From: JBMNPT01 sp050943735
Lineage (GTDB): Bacteria > Bacillota > Clostridia > Oscillospirales > RGIG577
Assembly: GCA_050943735.1 (NCBI GenBank)
Contig: JBMNPT010000005.1
Coordinates: 73,466-137,465, forward strand
Length of the DNA: 64,000 nt
Direction of reading: 5' to 3'
Within the stretch, counting starts at the first letter, position 1, and every line of letters begins with the position of its first letter. The notes below the pieces were generated by a model. It was not told the DNA's origin, ran no database searches, and saw only the letters and a list, made by a program, of their open reading frames with translations. Below are positions 9,431 to 17,278 of the stretch, piece after piece. Made by a program: the position numbers and the translations under genes.

Positions 9431-9460
9431 AAAAGCTGGCCTGTGGGCCAGCTTTTGATT
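9431..9460 (+). terminator. Terminator closing the pglX unit
   Basis: An 11-bp perfect stem (9431-9441 with 9446-9456), loop TGTG, with A-run and T-run on either side. It may also serve the convergent gene at 9477. Confidence 0.85.
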
Positions 9461-9476
9461 TATTATGTTCTAAAAC

Positions 9477-10007
9477 TCAGCAGCGTTTGACGACCTGTTT
9501 GGCTCCCATTTTTTCCACTGCCAACTGATACAGTTCCTCTCGGGTGCCTTCTTTCAGAGTATCGTCGGGGAGCAGAATGACCGAACGGGAATTGAGGTAG
9601 AAAAAGACTGAATCACGCAGAAAATAGGCCTGCTGCAACTCGTCCCATTTGTGATGTCCTTTGGAAAACTGCTCCGGACAGGAAAAATCCAAACCTTTGG
9701 GACTAAAGGTGTATACATAGGTGTACCGTCCCATAGTGGGGTCTTCCCGGATGACTTTTTCCACCTGCCAGTGGGCAAAGCCCATCACCAGCAGCATAAA
9801 GGCGATGGCCAGCAAAAAGGGCAGATGGGACAGATGCCACAGAGAGCCGGTGAGATAAATGCTGCGGGCCAGTCCCAGCAGGGAAGCCAGCAGAATCAGA
9901 GCCAGCATGGGAATGGTCCAGCGGCTCTTGTGATAGACGTTGAAATTGCACAGCCGTCGATATAACTGAGGGGTCATAGCGGTTTCGTATACGATTTTTT
10001 CATTCAT
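9477..10007 (-). CDS. YcxB-like membrane protein
   Basis: This 176-residue protein has two adjacent membrane helices (about residues 31-50 and 58-78) between a short N-terminus and a C-terminal soluble domain of about 90 residues. That layout, with the domain running through YTFSPKGLDF and VILLPDD, resembles the YcxB-like family, whose function is unknown. The start at 10007 follows TAAGGAGG with a short spacer; upstream extension to 10073 is not needed. It stands alone, convergent with the pglX unit and divergent from the glycosyltransferase cassette. Confidence 0.7.
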   Translation of the reverse strand: MNEKIVYETAMTPQLYRRLCNFNVYHKSRWTIPMLALILLASLLGLARSIYLTGSLWHLSHLPFLLAIAFMLLVMGFAHWQVEKVIREDPTMGRYTYVYTFSPKGLDFSCPEQFSKGHHKWDELQQAYFLRDSVFFYLNSRSVILLPDDTLKEGTREELYQLAVEKMGAKQVVKRC

Positions 10008-10102
10008 GAAAAGTTCCTCCTTAGGCAGCTCAATAGTACTAGTGTACAGGATTTGCAGCGGCTTTGCAACCATTTTTCGCAGGTGGGAGAAATGGGGTGC
10101 GG

Positions 10103-10131
10103 TTGATTTCTGGCTGCGGGTATGGTAGTAT
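10103..10131 (+). promoter_or_regulatory. Promoter of the first Gtr-like cassette
   Basis: TTGATT (10103-10108), a 17-base spacer and TAGTAT (10126-10131) lie 31 bases before the glycosyltransferase start. Confidence 0.55.
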
Positions 10132-10162
10132 AAAAATAATTGTGATGGAAGGAGGAAAAAAG

Positions 10163-10870
10163 ATGGTATCGCTTATCATACCACTGTACAACGAACAGGA
10201 TACCATTGCGCTGCTGCAGGCTAGACTCAGTGCTTTTTTGATGGAATTTCGCCATCCTATAGAAGTGATTTTTGTAGATGACGGCAGTACCGACCACACA
10301 TTGGAACGGCTCAATGAAATTTGTGAAGAGGGATATAAAATCATCAGTTATCCCCATAACCGGGGCAAAGGCCACGCTTTGAAGCGAGGAGTGGAACAGG
10401 CCCGGGGAGAATATATTTTTTACACAGATGCAGACCTCACCTATGGCTTGCAGGTCATCAATAAAGCCATGCAAGTATTTCGTACCTATCATTGTGATAT
10501 TGTGGTGGGTTCCAGACATTTGGCGAATTTTGGCTATGAGGATCGGTCCTGGGTGCACAAGCTGGCCTCCTTTACCTTTGCTCATGCCTTTGCCATTTTG
10601 ATTCGTAGTTATCTGCACATTGGGCAGAGTGATTCTCAGTGCGGATTCAAGGGATTTCGGGCAGAGGTAGCCCGTCATCTGTTTGCGCAATGCCAGGTGG
10701 AAGGCTTTGGAATTGATTTTGAAGTGTTGTATCTGGCGGCCAGGGAAAAGCTGGATGTCCGGGAAATGGCGGCTCAAACCATTCATGTGGGACAGCCCAG
10801 TTCCAGTCCGGTGCGGGATACTCTGCACATCATGGGAGAAATGAAAAATGTGAAGCGACTGCACAAATAA
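10163..10870 (+). CDS. GT2 glycosyltransferase, DPM1/GtrB-like (cassette 1)
   Basis: This 235-residue family 2 glycosyltransferase has the GT-A fold landmarks IPLYNEQ, FVDDGSTD (D39, D40) and the DxD of TDADL (residues 88-92), plus SQCGFKGF, seen in polyprenyl-phosphate sugar transferases such as dolichyl-phosphate mannose synthase and GtrB. It probably moves a sugar from a nucleotide donor onto undecaprenyl phosphate at the inner face of the membrane. It has no C-terminal membrane helices. The start follows AAGGAGG. It is first in a three-gene cassette whose order is repeated at 34361-37154. Confidence 0.88.
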   Translation: MVSLIIPLYNEQDTIALLQARLSAFLMEFRHPIEVIFVDDGSTDHTLERLNEICEEGYKIISYPHNRGKGHALKRGVEQARGEYIFYTDADLTYGLQVINKAMQVFRTYHCDIVVGSRHLANFGYEDRSWVHKLASFTFAHAFAILIRSYLHIGQSDSQCGFKGFRAEVARHLFAQCQVEGFGIDFEVLYLAAREKLDVREMAAQTIHVGQPSSSPVRDTLHIMGEMKNVKRLHK

Positions 10871-10886
10871 AGAGGGGAAACGGGAA

Positions 10887-12548
10887 ATGGAATTCAACGA
10901 GAGGGAATTGGCGCGGCAGGAAGAGGCCATTGCGCTGGTGAATGACAAACGGCCTCCGGCGCGTTCAGCAGCTCGCGCCAGCAAACAGGCGCAGCAACAA
11001 CAGGCCATTCGTAAAAAACGGACGGTGGCCATTGGGATGGGTGTATTTCTTATTTTATATGTGGCCAAGCTGTTTTTTGAAGGTCTGGCCTATCAGCCGG
11101 TGTATCAGGATTTTGCCCGCTTCAATGTAGGGGTGTACCAGCAGGAAGTCCTCAATACGGGGCTGTTGTCCGGGATTTGCAATTCAGTGCTGTGGACCAG
11201 TCTGTGGGACAAGCTGCACATAGCTTCCTTTGCACTGTCGGCCATGTATTTTGTGGCCATTGCGTTGCTGTATCAGGTTTTTTCCCGCCATTTCAAAGTG
11301 ACTTTTGTATTTTTGGCGGTTGCCATGCTGTCTCCTCTCATGATTCCGGGTGTTTACTATATGAGTGCGGCAGTGTCCATTGTGCCGCCTCTGTTCTTCA
11401 TGGCTTTGTCCGTCTGGTGTCTGCAGCGCGTGGCGGATACCAAAAGCCTGTTGTGTATGGCCCTGTTTTTTATTTTTCAGGTGTTGTCCTTCTGTTTCTG
11501 CAAACAGGTGGCCTGTCTGTCTGCAGTGTTGGCGCTGATGGTCACTTGGTACAACAGCCGTGAAATCAATTGGGGCAGTGTATTGGTGACGATACTGGAT
11601 GGCGCGCTGGTGGCGGCTGTCTATTATCTCATTGCCCGGTTTGATGGGGTCCAAATGTTGGACATAGGCCGTTTTACCGGCAGCTTTGGGGATATTGTGA
11701 AAGAGATCTGGCAAGTGCTTTTCCATGTGGGCAATGGGTTGATCTGGCAGGATATTGGCAGTGGATTTTCCATGCTGGCAAAGGAGAGCATCGCCTATTT
11801 GCCTTTGCTGATGATTTTAGCGGGTGGCGCCGCAGCCTTGGCATTTTTGATGCAGGATGGAGTCAGCCATGCCCCTGTGCTCAAAAAGGTAGAGGAGGGC
11901 ATTTGGTGTGTGCTGGTGACCATCGCTCCGCTGGTTCCCATGTTTTTTCTGGCTGGTGCGCGGTTTTCGCTGGCATCGGCGGCTACCTGTACAGTGGGAG
12001 CGGCATTGCTGATCAATTTGGTATATCGGGAGATCTTTGGATTTTCCGCCGTGACCCGATTGGTGGGAAGCGGTGTGTGCGGCGTACTCATTTTTCTACT
12101 GTCGGTGGGCAGCATTTATGAAATTGGACTGTACAATGAAGCAGGCGCTCTGGATGACCAGCTGGTGGAAGAAGTGTATCAGGAGGTGCGTCAGACCGAC
12201 GGCTCTCAGCAGATTCTGTTGTTCAATACCCAGTCCTATCTGGGGGAAGGCTATCAATGGCAGGAACATATTTTGCGGGTGAGCTGCGACGAGCAAACCA
12301 TGCAGGACGCTTTGGTGGCTCGCAACGGCAGTACCAATGTGGGCAAACTGACCCTGGTGTCTGAAGAAGAGATTCAGAGCGGACGGGCTTTTGCCGCCGA
12401 AGAATTCCGTCGGTATGACATACTGTTGGGGCTGGTGGATGGCCATGTAGTCCGGCTGCAGCTGCAGGAGAGCGAAACTGGGTACAATCTGCTGGACGAG
12501 AGCGGTAAGGTAATGTGGAGCGGGGAACCCCAGGCGGTGCAGACATGA
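10887..12548 (+). CDS. Polytopic membrane protein, probable GT-C-like transferase (cassette 1)
   Basis: This 553-residue protein has a 50-residue polar N-terminus, roughly ten or more membrane helices, and a C-terminal soluble segment of about 130 residues. It is clearly related to the middle gene of the second cassette (35091): the first loop has PVYQDFARFN against PQLDDYIQYHN, helix text GVYYMSAAVS against GTYWMSASTR, and the soluble tails align. By position between a GtrB-like enzyme and a GtrA-like protein it is likely to be the transferase that moves lipid-linked sugar onto a surface polymer. I know no named family for it. Confidence 0.75.
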   Translation: MEFNERELARQEEAIALVNDKRPPARSAARASKQAQQQQAIRKKRTVAIGMGVFLILYVAKLFFEGLAYQPVYQDFARFNVGVYQQEVLNTGLLSGICNSVLWTSLWDKLHIASFALSAMYFVAIALLYQVFSRHFKVTFVFLAVAMLSPLMIPGVYYMSAAVSIVPPLFFMALSVWCLQRVADTKSLLCMALFFIFQVLSFCFCKQVACLSAVLALMVTWYNSREINWGSVLVTILDGALVAAVYYLIARFDGVQMLDIGRFTGSFGDIVKEIWQVLFHVGNGLIWQDIGSGFSMLAKESIAYLPLLMILAGGAAALAFLMQDGVSHAPVLKKVEEGIWCVLVTIAPLVPMFFLAGARFSLASAATCTVGAALLINLVYREIFGFSAVTRLVGSGVCGVLIFLLSVGSIYEIGLYNEAGALDDQLVEEVYQEVRQTDGSQQILLFNTQSYLGEGYQWQEHILRVSCDEQTMQDALVARNGSTNVGKLTLVSEEEIQSGRAFAAEEFRRYDILLGLVDGHVVRLQLQESETGYNLLDESGKVMWSGEPQAVQT

Positions 12549-12940
12549 GCCGGGGCAGACAAATCGCATGGCTGTCCGCGGTGATTGTTTTCGCTGGGGT
12601 GGATTATCTCCTATATTGGCAGCTGGGGCTGGCATGGGGATTGAATTTGTATCTGGCACAGGGGATTTCTTATCTGATTCCTGCGGTGCTGCGATTGGCG
12701 GTGTGCAACTGGCTGCAGCACACTGCAGAAGAGCCGGAAACCATTGAGATACAGGGAGAGAGTCCGGCGATGGAACAGGTTTATGTGGTACTGGCTTCCT
12801 TGGCGGTGGGATTGCTGACCCTGTATGTATTTCAGGGATGTATGCAGATGCAGCCGTTGCTGAGCAAACTGCTGGTACTGTGCGGCACATTGTTTGTGGA
12901 CCTGTTTGGGTATAATATCTGGAATGACAAAAGCCAATAA
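12545..12940 (+). CDS. Divergent GtrA-like four-helix membrane protein (cassette 1)
   Basis: This 131-residue protein has four membrane helices split by a polar loop near residues 57-78. The sequence is far from typical GtrA, but spacing and some residues match the clear GtrA protein at 36741 (for example VDYLLYW against VDLAAYY, and the closing DLFGYNIW against NYLMAKFW). GtrA proteins are thought to help flip polyprenyl-linked sugars. ATG 12545 overlaps the preceding stop (ATGA), showing translational coupling. A strong terminator follows. Confidence 0.6.
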   Translation: MSRGRQIAWLSAVIVFAGVDYLLYWQLGLAWGLNLYLAQGISYLIPAVLRLAVCNWLQHTAEEPETIEIQGESPAMEQVYVVLASLAVGLLTLYVFQGCMQMQPLLSKLLVLCGTLFVDLFGYNIWNDKSQ

Positions 12941-12973
12941 AAAAACTGCGGAGAAATTTCTCCGCAGTTTTTT
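12941..12973. terminator. Bidirectional terminator between cassette 1 and prfC
   Basis: A perfect 32-base palindrome (16-bp arms 12941-12956 and 12957-12972) with A and T runs at its ends lies between the convergent genes. Confidence 0.85.
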
Positions 12974-12975
12974 GT

Positions 12976-14568
12976 TTATTCCCGGCTGAACTCAGTGAGT
13001 TCCAGACCATCATTGTTTTCCAGAGCCCAGTTGATGCCCCATTCATTCATGAAGAGCAGCAGATAGTTGCCTCGGTAATCCACCAATTTGCGGCAGTCAG
13101 AGGGCAGCCGCAGGGAATCGGGGTCCAGTCCCTTGTTGGCAATCCAGCGGATATGCTGGTGAGGCATGTTTTCCCGATAGATGCTGACGTTGTATTCGTT
13201 TTGCAGACGGTATTCCAATACTTCAAACTGCAGCACGCCCACTACGCCCACAATGACTTCTTCCATGCCCCCATGGTATTCTTGGAATACCTGAATGGCA
13301 CCTTCCTGAGCGATTTGTGTGGTGCCCTTGACAAACTGCTTCCGCTTCATGGTGTCCACCTGACGCACTTTGGCGAAATGTTCGGGAGCAAAGGTGGGAA
13401 TGCCTTCAAATTCCAATTTGCGGTGAGGAGCGCACAGGGTATCGCCGATGGAGAAAATTCCCGGGTCAAATACGCCAATGATATCGCCTGCATAGGCCTC
13501 ATCCACAATTTCGCGGTCCTGGGCCATGAATTGCTGAGGCTGGCTCAGGCGGATTTTCCGCTCCCCCTGTACATGCTGGACTTCCATGCCCTTTTCAAAG
13601 GCGCCGGAGCAGATGCGCAAAAAGGCAATGCGGTCCCGGTGGGCCTTGTTCATGTTGGCCTGAATTTTGAATACAAAGGCAGAGAAATCCGGATCAGTGG
13701 GGTCCACCGGTCCGGTGGTAGACATACGGGGGAGAGGTGGGGTGGTCATGGAGAGAAAATGCCGCAGGAAGGTCTCCACACCAAAATTGGTCAGAGCAGA
13801 GCCGAAAAATACAGGAGTCAGCTTGCCCGCCCGTACCTGTTCCAGGTCAAAGGCGTCTCCCGCACCGTCCAGCAGTTCAATGTCTTCCTGTAAAATCCCA
13901 TAGAGCTCTTCTCCAATGGAGGCCCGCAGTTCAGGGTCGTCTGCCTCCCGTTGGGTGGAAACAGCCTCTTTGAGACCGCCGCTCACCGAAGGGGTAAAGG
14001 TGGTGATTTTGCGGATATCCCGCTCAAACACCCCTTTGAAACTGCGGCCGCAGCCGATGGGCCAGTTGACTGGATAGGTCTGAATTCCCAACACATCCTC
14101 AATTTCTTGCATCAGATCAAAGGGACTGCCGGCTTCCCGGTCCATTTTATTGATGAAGGTGAAAATGGGGATGCCGCGCATGACACAGACCTTAAAAAGC
14201 TTTTTGGTCTGATTTTCCACACCTTTGCTGGCGTCGATGACCATGACCGCGGAATCAGCTGCCATGAGGGTGCGGTAGGTATCTTCTGAGAAATCCTGGT
14301 GCCCAGGGGTATCCAGAATGTTGATGCAGTATCCATCATAATTGAACTGCATCACCGAAGAAGTGACCGAGATACCTCTCTGCTTTTCGATTTCCATCCA
14401 GTCGGAAACGGCATGGCGATTTGCTTTACGCCCTTTTACCGTACCGGCCATATTGATGGCACCGCCATAGAGCAGCAGTTTTTCGGTCAGTGTGGTTTTG
14501 CCCGCGTCAGGGTGAGAAATAATGGCAAATGTACGCCGTTTTTGAATCTCATTGATATAGTCGGCCAA
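12976..14568 (-). CDS. prfC: Peptide chain release factor 3
   Basis: This 530-residue translational GTPase helps RF1/RF2 leave the ribosome after termination. It has the P-loop SHPDAGKTT (residues 18-26), DTPGHQDF and NKMDREAGSP, all in the RF3 form. The start is TTG at 14568: on the minus strand AAGGAGG lies 7 bases upstream, and the resulting N-terminus (ADYINEIQKRRTFAII) matches the family exactly. A GTG at 14598 would add 10 residues that include the ribosome site itself. It is monocistronic, with an inverted repeat in its leader. Confidence 0.95.
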   Translation of the reverse strand: MADYINEIQKRRTFAIISHPDAGKTTLTEKLLLYGGAINMAGTVKGRKANRHAVSDWMEIEKQRGISVTSSVMQFNYDGYCINILDTPGHQDFSEDTYRTLMAADSAVMVIDASKGVENQTKKLFKVCVMRGIPIFTFINKMDREAGSPFDLMQEIEDVLGIQTYPVNWPIGCGRSFKGVFERDIRKITTFTPSVSGGLKEAVSTQREADDPELRASIGEELYGILQEDIELLDGAGDAFDLEQVRAGKLTPVFFGSALTNFGVETFLRHFLSMTTPPLPRMSTTGPVDPTDPDFSAFVFKIQANMNKAHRDRIAFLRICSGAFEKGMEVQHVQGERKIRLSQPQQFMAQDREIVDEAYAGDIIGVFDPGIFSIGDTLCAPHRKLEFEGIPTFAPEHFAKVRQVDTMKRKQFVKGTTQIAQEGAIQVFQEYHGGMEEVIVGVVGVLQFEVLEYRLQNEYNVSIYRENMPHQHIRWIANKGLDPDSLRLPSDCRKLVDYRGNYLLLFMNEWGINWALENNDGLELTEFSRE

Positions 14569-14611
14569 AGGGGGTCCTCCTTTTCTTGCTGTAGACACTG
14601 GGTTTGTGTGA

Positions 14612-14633
14612 ACCGTACTGTGAAAAGTACGGT
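14612..14633 (-). repeat. Inverted repeat in the prfC leader
   Basis: 8-bp arms ACCGTACT and AGTACGGT with a 6-base loop lie 44 bases before the prfC start and would form a hairpin in its transcript. There is no T-run. AT-rich -10-like text lies just upstream on the minus strand, but no clean promoter could be fixed. Confidence 0.5.
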
Positions 14634-14740
14634 GAATTATGCATATAACACCAAATTTTAATTATACGGTGCAATGGGGGGAAAGTCAATAGAAATCCCC
14701 CTTCTGACCGCTTTGGGTGCATGAAAAGGGGGGAAAAGTA

Positions 14741-15331
14741 TCATGATAAGGAAGGGTTTTCCGATCGGTACAAAAGATTGGTGGCCTGCTGTAGCAAGGC
14801 ACTGCTGGTTGAAAGGAAAGCATTTCGATAATGGGCTTCCTTTTCCGGTTCCAACATCACCCACCAGTGCAGCTGGGAGAGAAACAGGGCAGACAGTTGC
14901 TTGCGCACCAGCAAATCCCAGGGCTTTTGGGGAAAGTAGTGGTTTTGCTGTTGGTATAGAGGTAGTAGAGTATCGTGCAGATATTGCTCTAAACTGGTTT
15001 GCAATGGCGCACGAGTGGGATCTTCTCTCAGCAGCAGACGAAGTGTGGTACGCTGTCGGCTCAGGGTGTTTGTAAGAGTTTCCATCCACTGCCGGAAAGG
15101 CACCGGAGTTTTGAGAATGGGATATTCGGAGAGAAGTTCTTCTATTACATGGAGCAGTAAATCTGCCTTGTCATTGTAGTGGAGATAGAAAGTTTTACGG
15201 TTGACCATAGCACAGGTGGCAATTTGTGAAATGGTCAGTTCGTCATAAGAATCTTGCTCCAGCAGTTGTAAAAAAGCGCGTTTGATCAAGGTGCGGCTGC
15301 GCAGCACCCGAAGATCGGTTTTGTTTTTCAT
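14741..15331 (-). CDS. TetR/AcrR family transcriptional regulator
   Basis: This 196-residue protein has an N-terminal TetR helix-turn-helix (about residues 8-55: SRTLIKRAFLQLLEQ, then LTISQIATCAMVNRKTFYLHYNDKADLL) and a C-terminal helical domain with TetR_C-like text LFLSQLHWWVMLEPEKE. Such proteins are usually repressors that answer to small ligands. The start is uncertain: ATG 15331 gives the usual short N-terminus but has a poor ribosome site. It is divergent from the AraC-type gene across an AT-rich 268-base gap, and no obvious target operon lies beside it. Confidence 0.85.
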   Translation of the reverse strand: MKNKTDLRVLRSRTLIKRAFLQLLEQDSYDELTISQIATCAMVNRKTFYLHYNDKADLLLHVIEELLSEYPILKTPVPFRQWMETLTNTLSRQRTTLRLLLREDPTRAPLQTSLEQYLHDTLLPLYQQQNHYFPQKPWDLLVRKQLSALFLSQLHWWVMLEPEKEAHYRNAFLSTSSALLQQATNLLYRSENPSLS

Positions 15332-15401
15332 GTCCAATACACCACATTTCAAGTAGGAATTAGCGATAACGGACAAGCTGTGGGTATTTGATGATAAAAC
15401 C

Positions 15402-15430
15402 ATCTTAAAACAGCTATATGGGAAATACAA
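15402..15430 (-). promoter_or_regulatory. Promoter of the TetR gene
   Basis: On the minus strand TTGTAT (15430-15425), a 17-base spacer and TAAGAT (15407-15402) lie about 70 bases before the start. The gap to 15600 is very AT-rich with CAATTG palindromes but gave no convincing promoter for the AraC-type gene. Confidence 0.5.
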
Positions 15431-15599
15431 TTGGTATTTTAGGAACAATTGTAAACAATTTATTAAATATTATACATAATTATAAATATTAGTGTTTAAT
15501 ACACAAAATATAGTAAAATGACCCTTGTTGGATAACGTCCGATTTCGTACTATGGGGGTGCGATAATGGAGTCAGCTGTGGTATAAGGAGGCATGGGAA

Positions 15600-16403
15600 T
15601 TGGCATTTGCGGCGGACCGGCAGGATCGGCGGGATGCCATGTACCTGCGAAGAGATGAACTGGAAAGAAATCTGAAACGTTCCATTCAACGGCGGGATGC
15701 ACAGGCGTTGGAAGATCAGATGTTGCAGATGGCGCAGTTAATGGATGAATTGCGTTGGAGCGCTGATGATTTGGAAACGGCTTCTCCTGAAAATGGAGAG
15801 GATCAACTGCGTTTTGCCCGAGGTGTTCTCCATGAGATGAATGCACTGTTGGATCACTTTGCCAGAAACAGTGGTTTGCCTGCTGTTTATGCAGGGAGGG
15901 TACATGACCATTGTAGCCATGCGGTGGAAAATTCTCTGACCCAGGAATATCTGCTCCGGGAATATCCAGTTGTATTGGGAAAAGCCTACCTTGATGCCCT
16001 GGAGCTCTGTCAGGCGGATGGCGTATCGGAAAAAACCGCTTCTATTCTCAACTATATTGCGGCCAATTTGACCGAAGAATTGACGCTTTCTCACATTGCA
16101 CAACAGTTTGGGCTCAATGAGTCCTATCTGTCCAGAAAGTTCAAACGAGAAACAGGAGAAAATCTAATGGATTATATTGCGGCCCGAAGGGTGCGGCTGG
16201 CCTGTTCTCTGTTTGATGCGGGAGAACGTTCTGTGCTTCAGGTATCGCAGCAATGTGGATTCAATGCTACTGTTGCAGTGTCTGACCAGAAGGTAATTGT
16301 TACTCCTGTAGCAGACGGCGAAACCACTGTTTCCTTCAAGATCAAGAAGGGCAACATCGAAAAGACCGTTAGCATCACTGTAACTGTATCCAATCAGACC
16401 TGA
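15600..16403 (+). CDS. AraC-type regulator truncated in its DNA-binding domain and fused to an Ig-like tail
   Basis: The first 222 residues or so are an AraC-type regulator: a helical N-terminal region, then the first HTH (LTLSHIAQQFGLNESYLSRKFKRETGENLMDYIAARRVRLA) and the start of the second (SVLQVSQQCGFN). A normal protein would continue with about 25 residues ending in a YFSRxFKRxxG-like helix. Here, after base 16265, the frame runs into about 45 residues rich in Val and Thr (VTPVADGETTVSFKIKKG, then TVSITVTVS) that read as the end of a bacterial Ig-like domain. Codon choice also shifts to GTT, ACT and GTA. The start is TTG 15600 after AAGGAGG. DNA binding is probably damaged. Confidence 0.75.
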   Translation: MAFAADRQDRRDAMYLRRDELERNLKRSIQRRDAQALEDQMLQMAQLMDELRWSADDLETASPENGEDQLRFARGVLHEMNALLDHFARNSGLPAVYAGRVHDHCSHAVENSLTQEYLLREYPVVLGKAYLDALELCQADGVSEKTASILNYIAANLTEELTLSHIAQQFGLNESYLSRKFKRETGENLMDYIAARRVRLACSLFDAGERSVLQVSQQCGFNATVAVSDQKVIVTPVADGETTVSFKIKKGNIEKTVSITVTVSNQT

Positions 16404-16424
16404 GTCTAACTGGGTAAAATAATA

Positions 16425-16462
16425 AAAAAAACAGCCTGTGGATTGCCACAGGCTGTTTTTTT
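16425..16462. terminator. Bidirectional terminator after the chimeric regulator
   Basis: A 16-bp stem (16425-16440 with 16447-16462) with a 6-base loop and A/T runs at both ends lies between convergent genes. Confidence 0.85.
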
Positions 16463-16478
16463 GAGCAATAAAATGACG

Positions 16479-16889
16479 TTAGGGCCAGGCGACGTAGCGA
16501 AATGGTGAAAGATTAACTGAGTTAGAACAGGGAGTTGCCGAAGGCTTGCTGGTATTTCCGTATACCATGAAGCCATTTTGAGTGAGCGAAAGTACAGTAG
16601 TGTCACCACTAAACACAGGGACATCTTGCAGGGCCAGACCGCCGCAGAGATTGTTATGGTTCAGGCCGTCACCCACGCATCCGTAATGGTCGCAGAGGTA
16701 TACAGCGCGGGGGGCAAATCCCAGTACAATTTCACGACTTGCAGTCCCATCACCTGTGTATGAACCCACAACCACTCGGTTTTCATGCACTGCCTGATCC
16801 AGTGTTTCCATATTTTCGTTGAGAACTGTAACGTCCACAAAATCATTTAGCTCAGGCATTTTCAGGTTGTAATGGCTGGTTTGCAGCAT
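16479..16889 (-). CDS. Phage tail-like protein, isolated
   Basis: This 136-residue protein looks like a short phage tail or appendage protein. The N-terminus (YNLKMPELNDFVDVTVLNEN, then METLDQAV) matches the start of many Firmicute prophage tail fibre-like proteins. The second half, with GSYTGDGTASREIVLGFAPRA and a closing FRYVAWP, matches the C-terminal beta domain of such proteins. A strong AAAGGAGGTGAT site lies 3-5 bases from the ATG at 16889. No other phage gene is in the window, so this is a prophage relic or a captured gene. Confidence 0.65.
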   Translation of the reverse strand: MLQTSHYNLKMPELNDFVDVTVLNENMETLDQAVHENRVVVGSYTGDGTASREIVLGFAPRAVYLCDHYGCVGDGLNHNNLCGGLALQDVPVFSGDTTVLSLTQNGFMVYGNTSKPSATPCSNSVNLSPFRYVAWP

Positions 16890-17130
16890 GGTATCACCTC
16901 CTTTCTTTTTGAGCATACAATCAGATGAAAGGGCTTTCCATCGCCTGTTTGGCAGAGGTTGAGGATTTTTTTGATGGAGCATAGAGACAAAAATAGACTA
17001 TCCAGTGGGTCAAAAAGGTTGTAAAATCAAAATTGTGCGTATTGAGAGCAAATGAGTCAAGGAATGAGCTGGAAAGAGTGGGTATACTACAAGTGATCAG
17101 GTCAATTCCTGCATCATTTCATTTACGCAG

Positions 17131-17164
17131 AGAGGCCGCCTTCTTTATGAGGGCGGCCTCTTTG
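17131..17164 (+). terminator. Tandem terminator 1
   Basis: A 10-bp GC-rich stem (17131-17140 with 17152-17161), an 11-base loop and a short T-run. Confidence 0.75.
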
Positions 17165-17179
17165 TGCAAAACTATGACA

Positions 17180-17216
17180 AAAAGCGGCGAAGAATCGTTT
17201 TTCGCCGCTTTTCTTT
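17180..17216 (+). terminator. Tandem terminator 2
   Basis: A 12-bp stem AAAAGCGGCGAA with its complement (17180-17191 with 17201-17212), then TCTTT. It ends 60 bases before the Spo0A-like gene. Confidence 0.75.
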
Positions 17217-17278
17217 GAGAAAAAAGTGTGGTACAATATACAAGGTGTTGCATAATTCATGCAAAGGATGGGATAGAG

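Larger units (their letters stand above)
16890..17278. other. 389-base gap without a gene, holding two tandem terminators
   Basis: No credible protein gene was found. The right half has two hairpin terminators on the plus strand (17131-17161 and 17180-17212) with no plus-strand gene before them; the nearest upstream one ends at 16403 behind its own terminator. The left half contains only the leader of the phage-like gene and AT-rich text. A small untranslated RNA or a remnant of deleted genes would explain the terminators. Confidence 0.5.
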
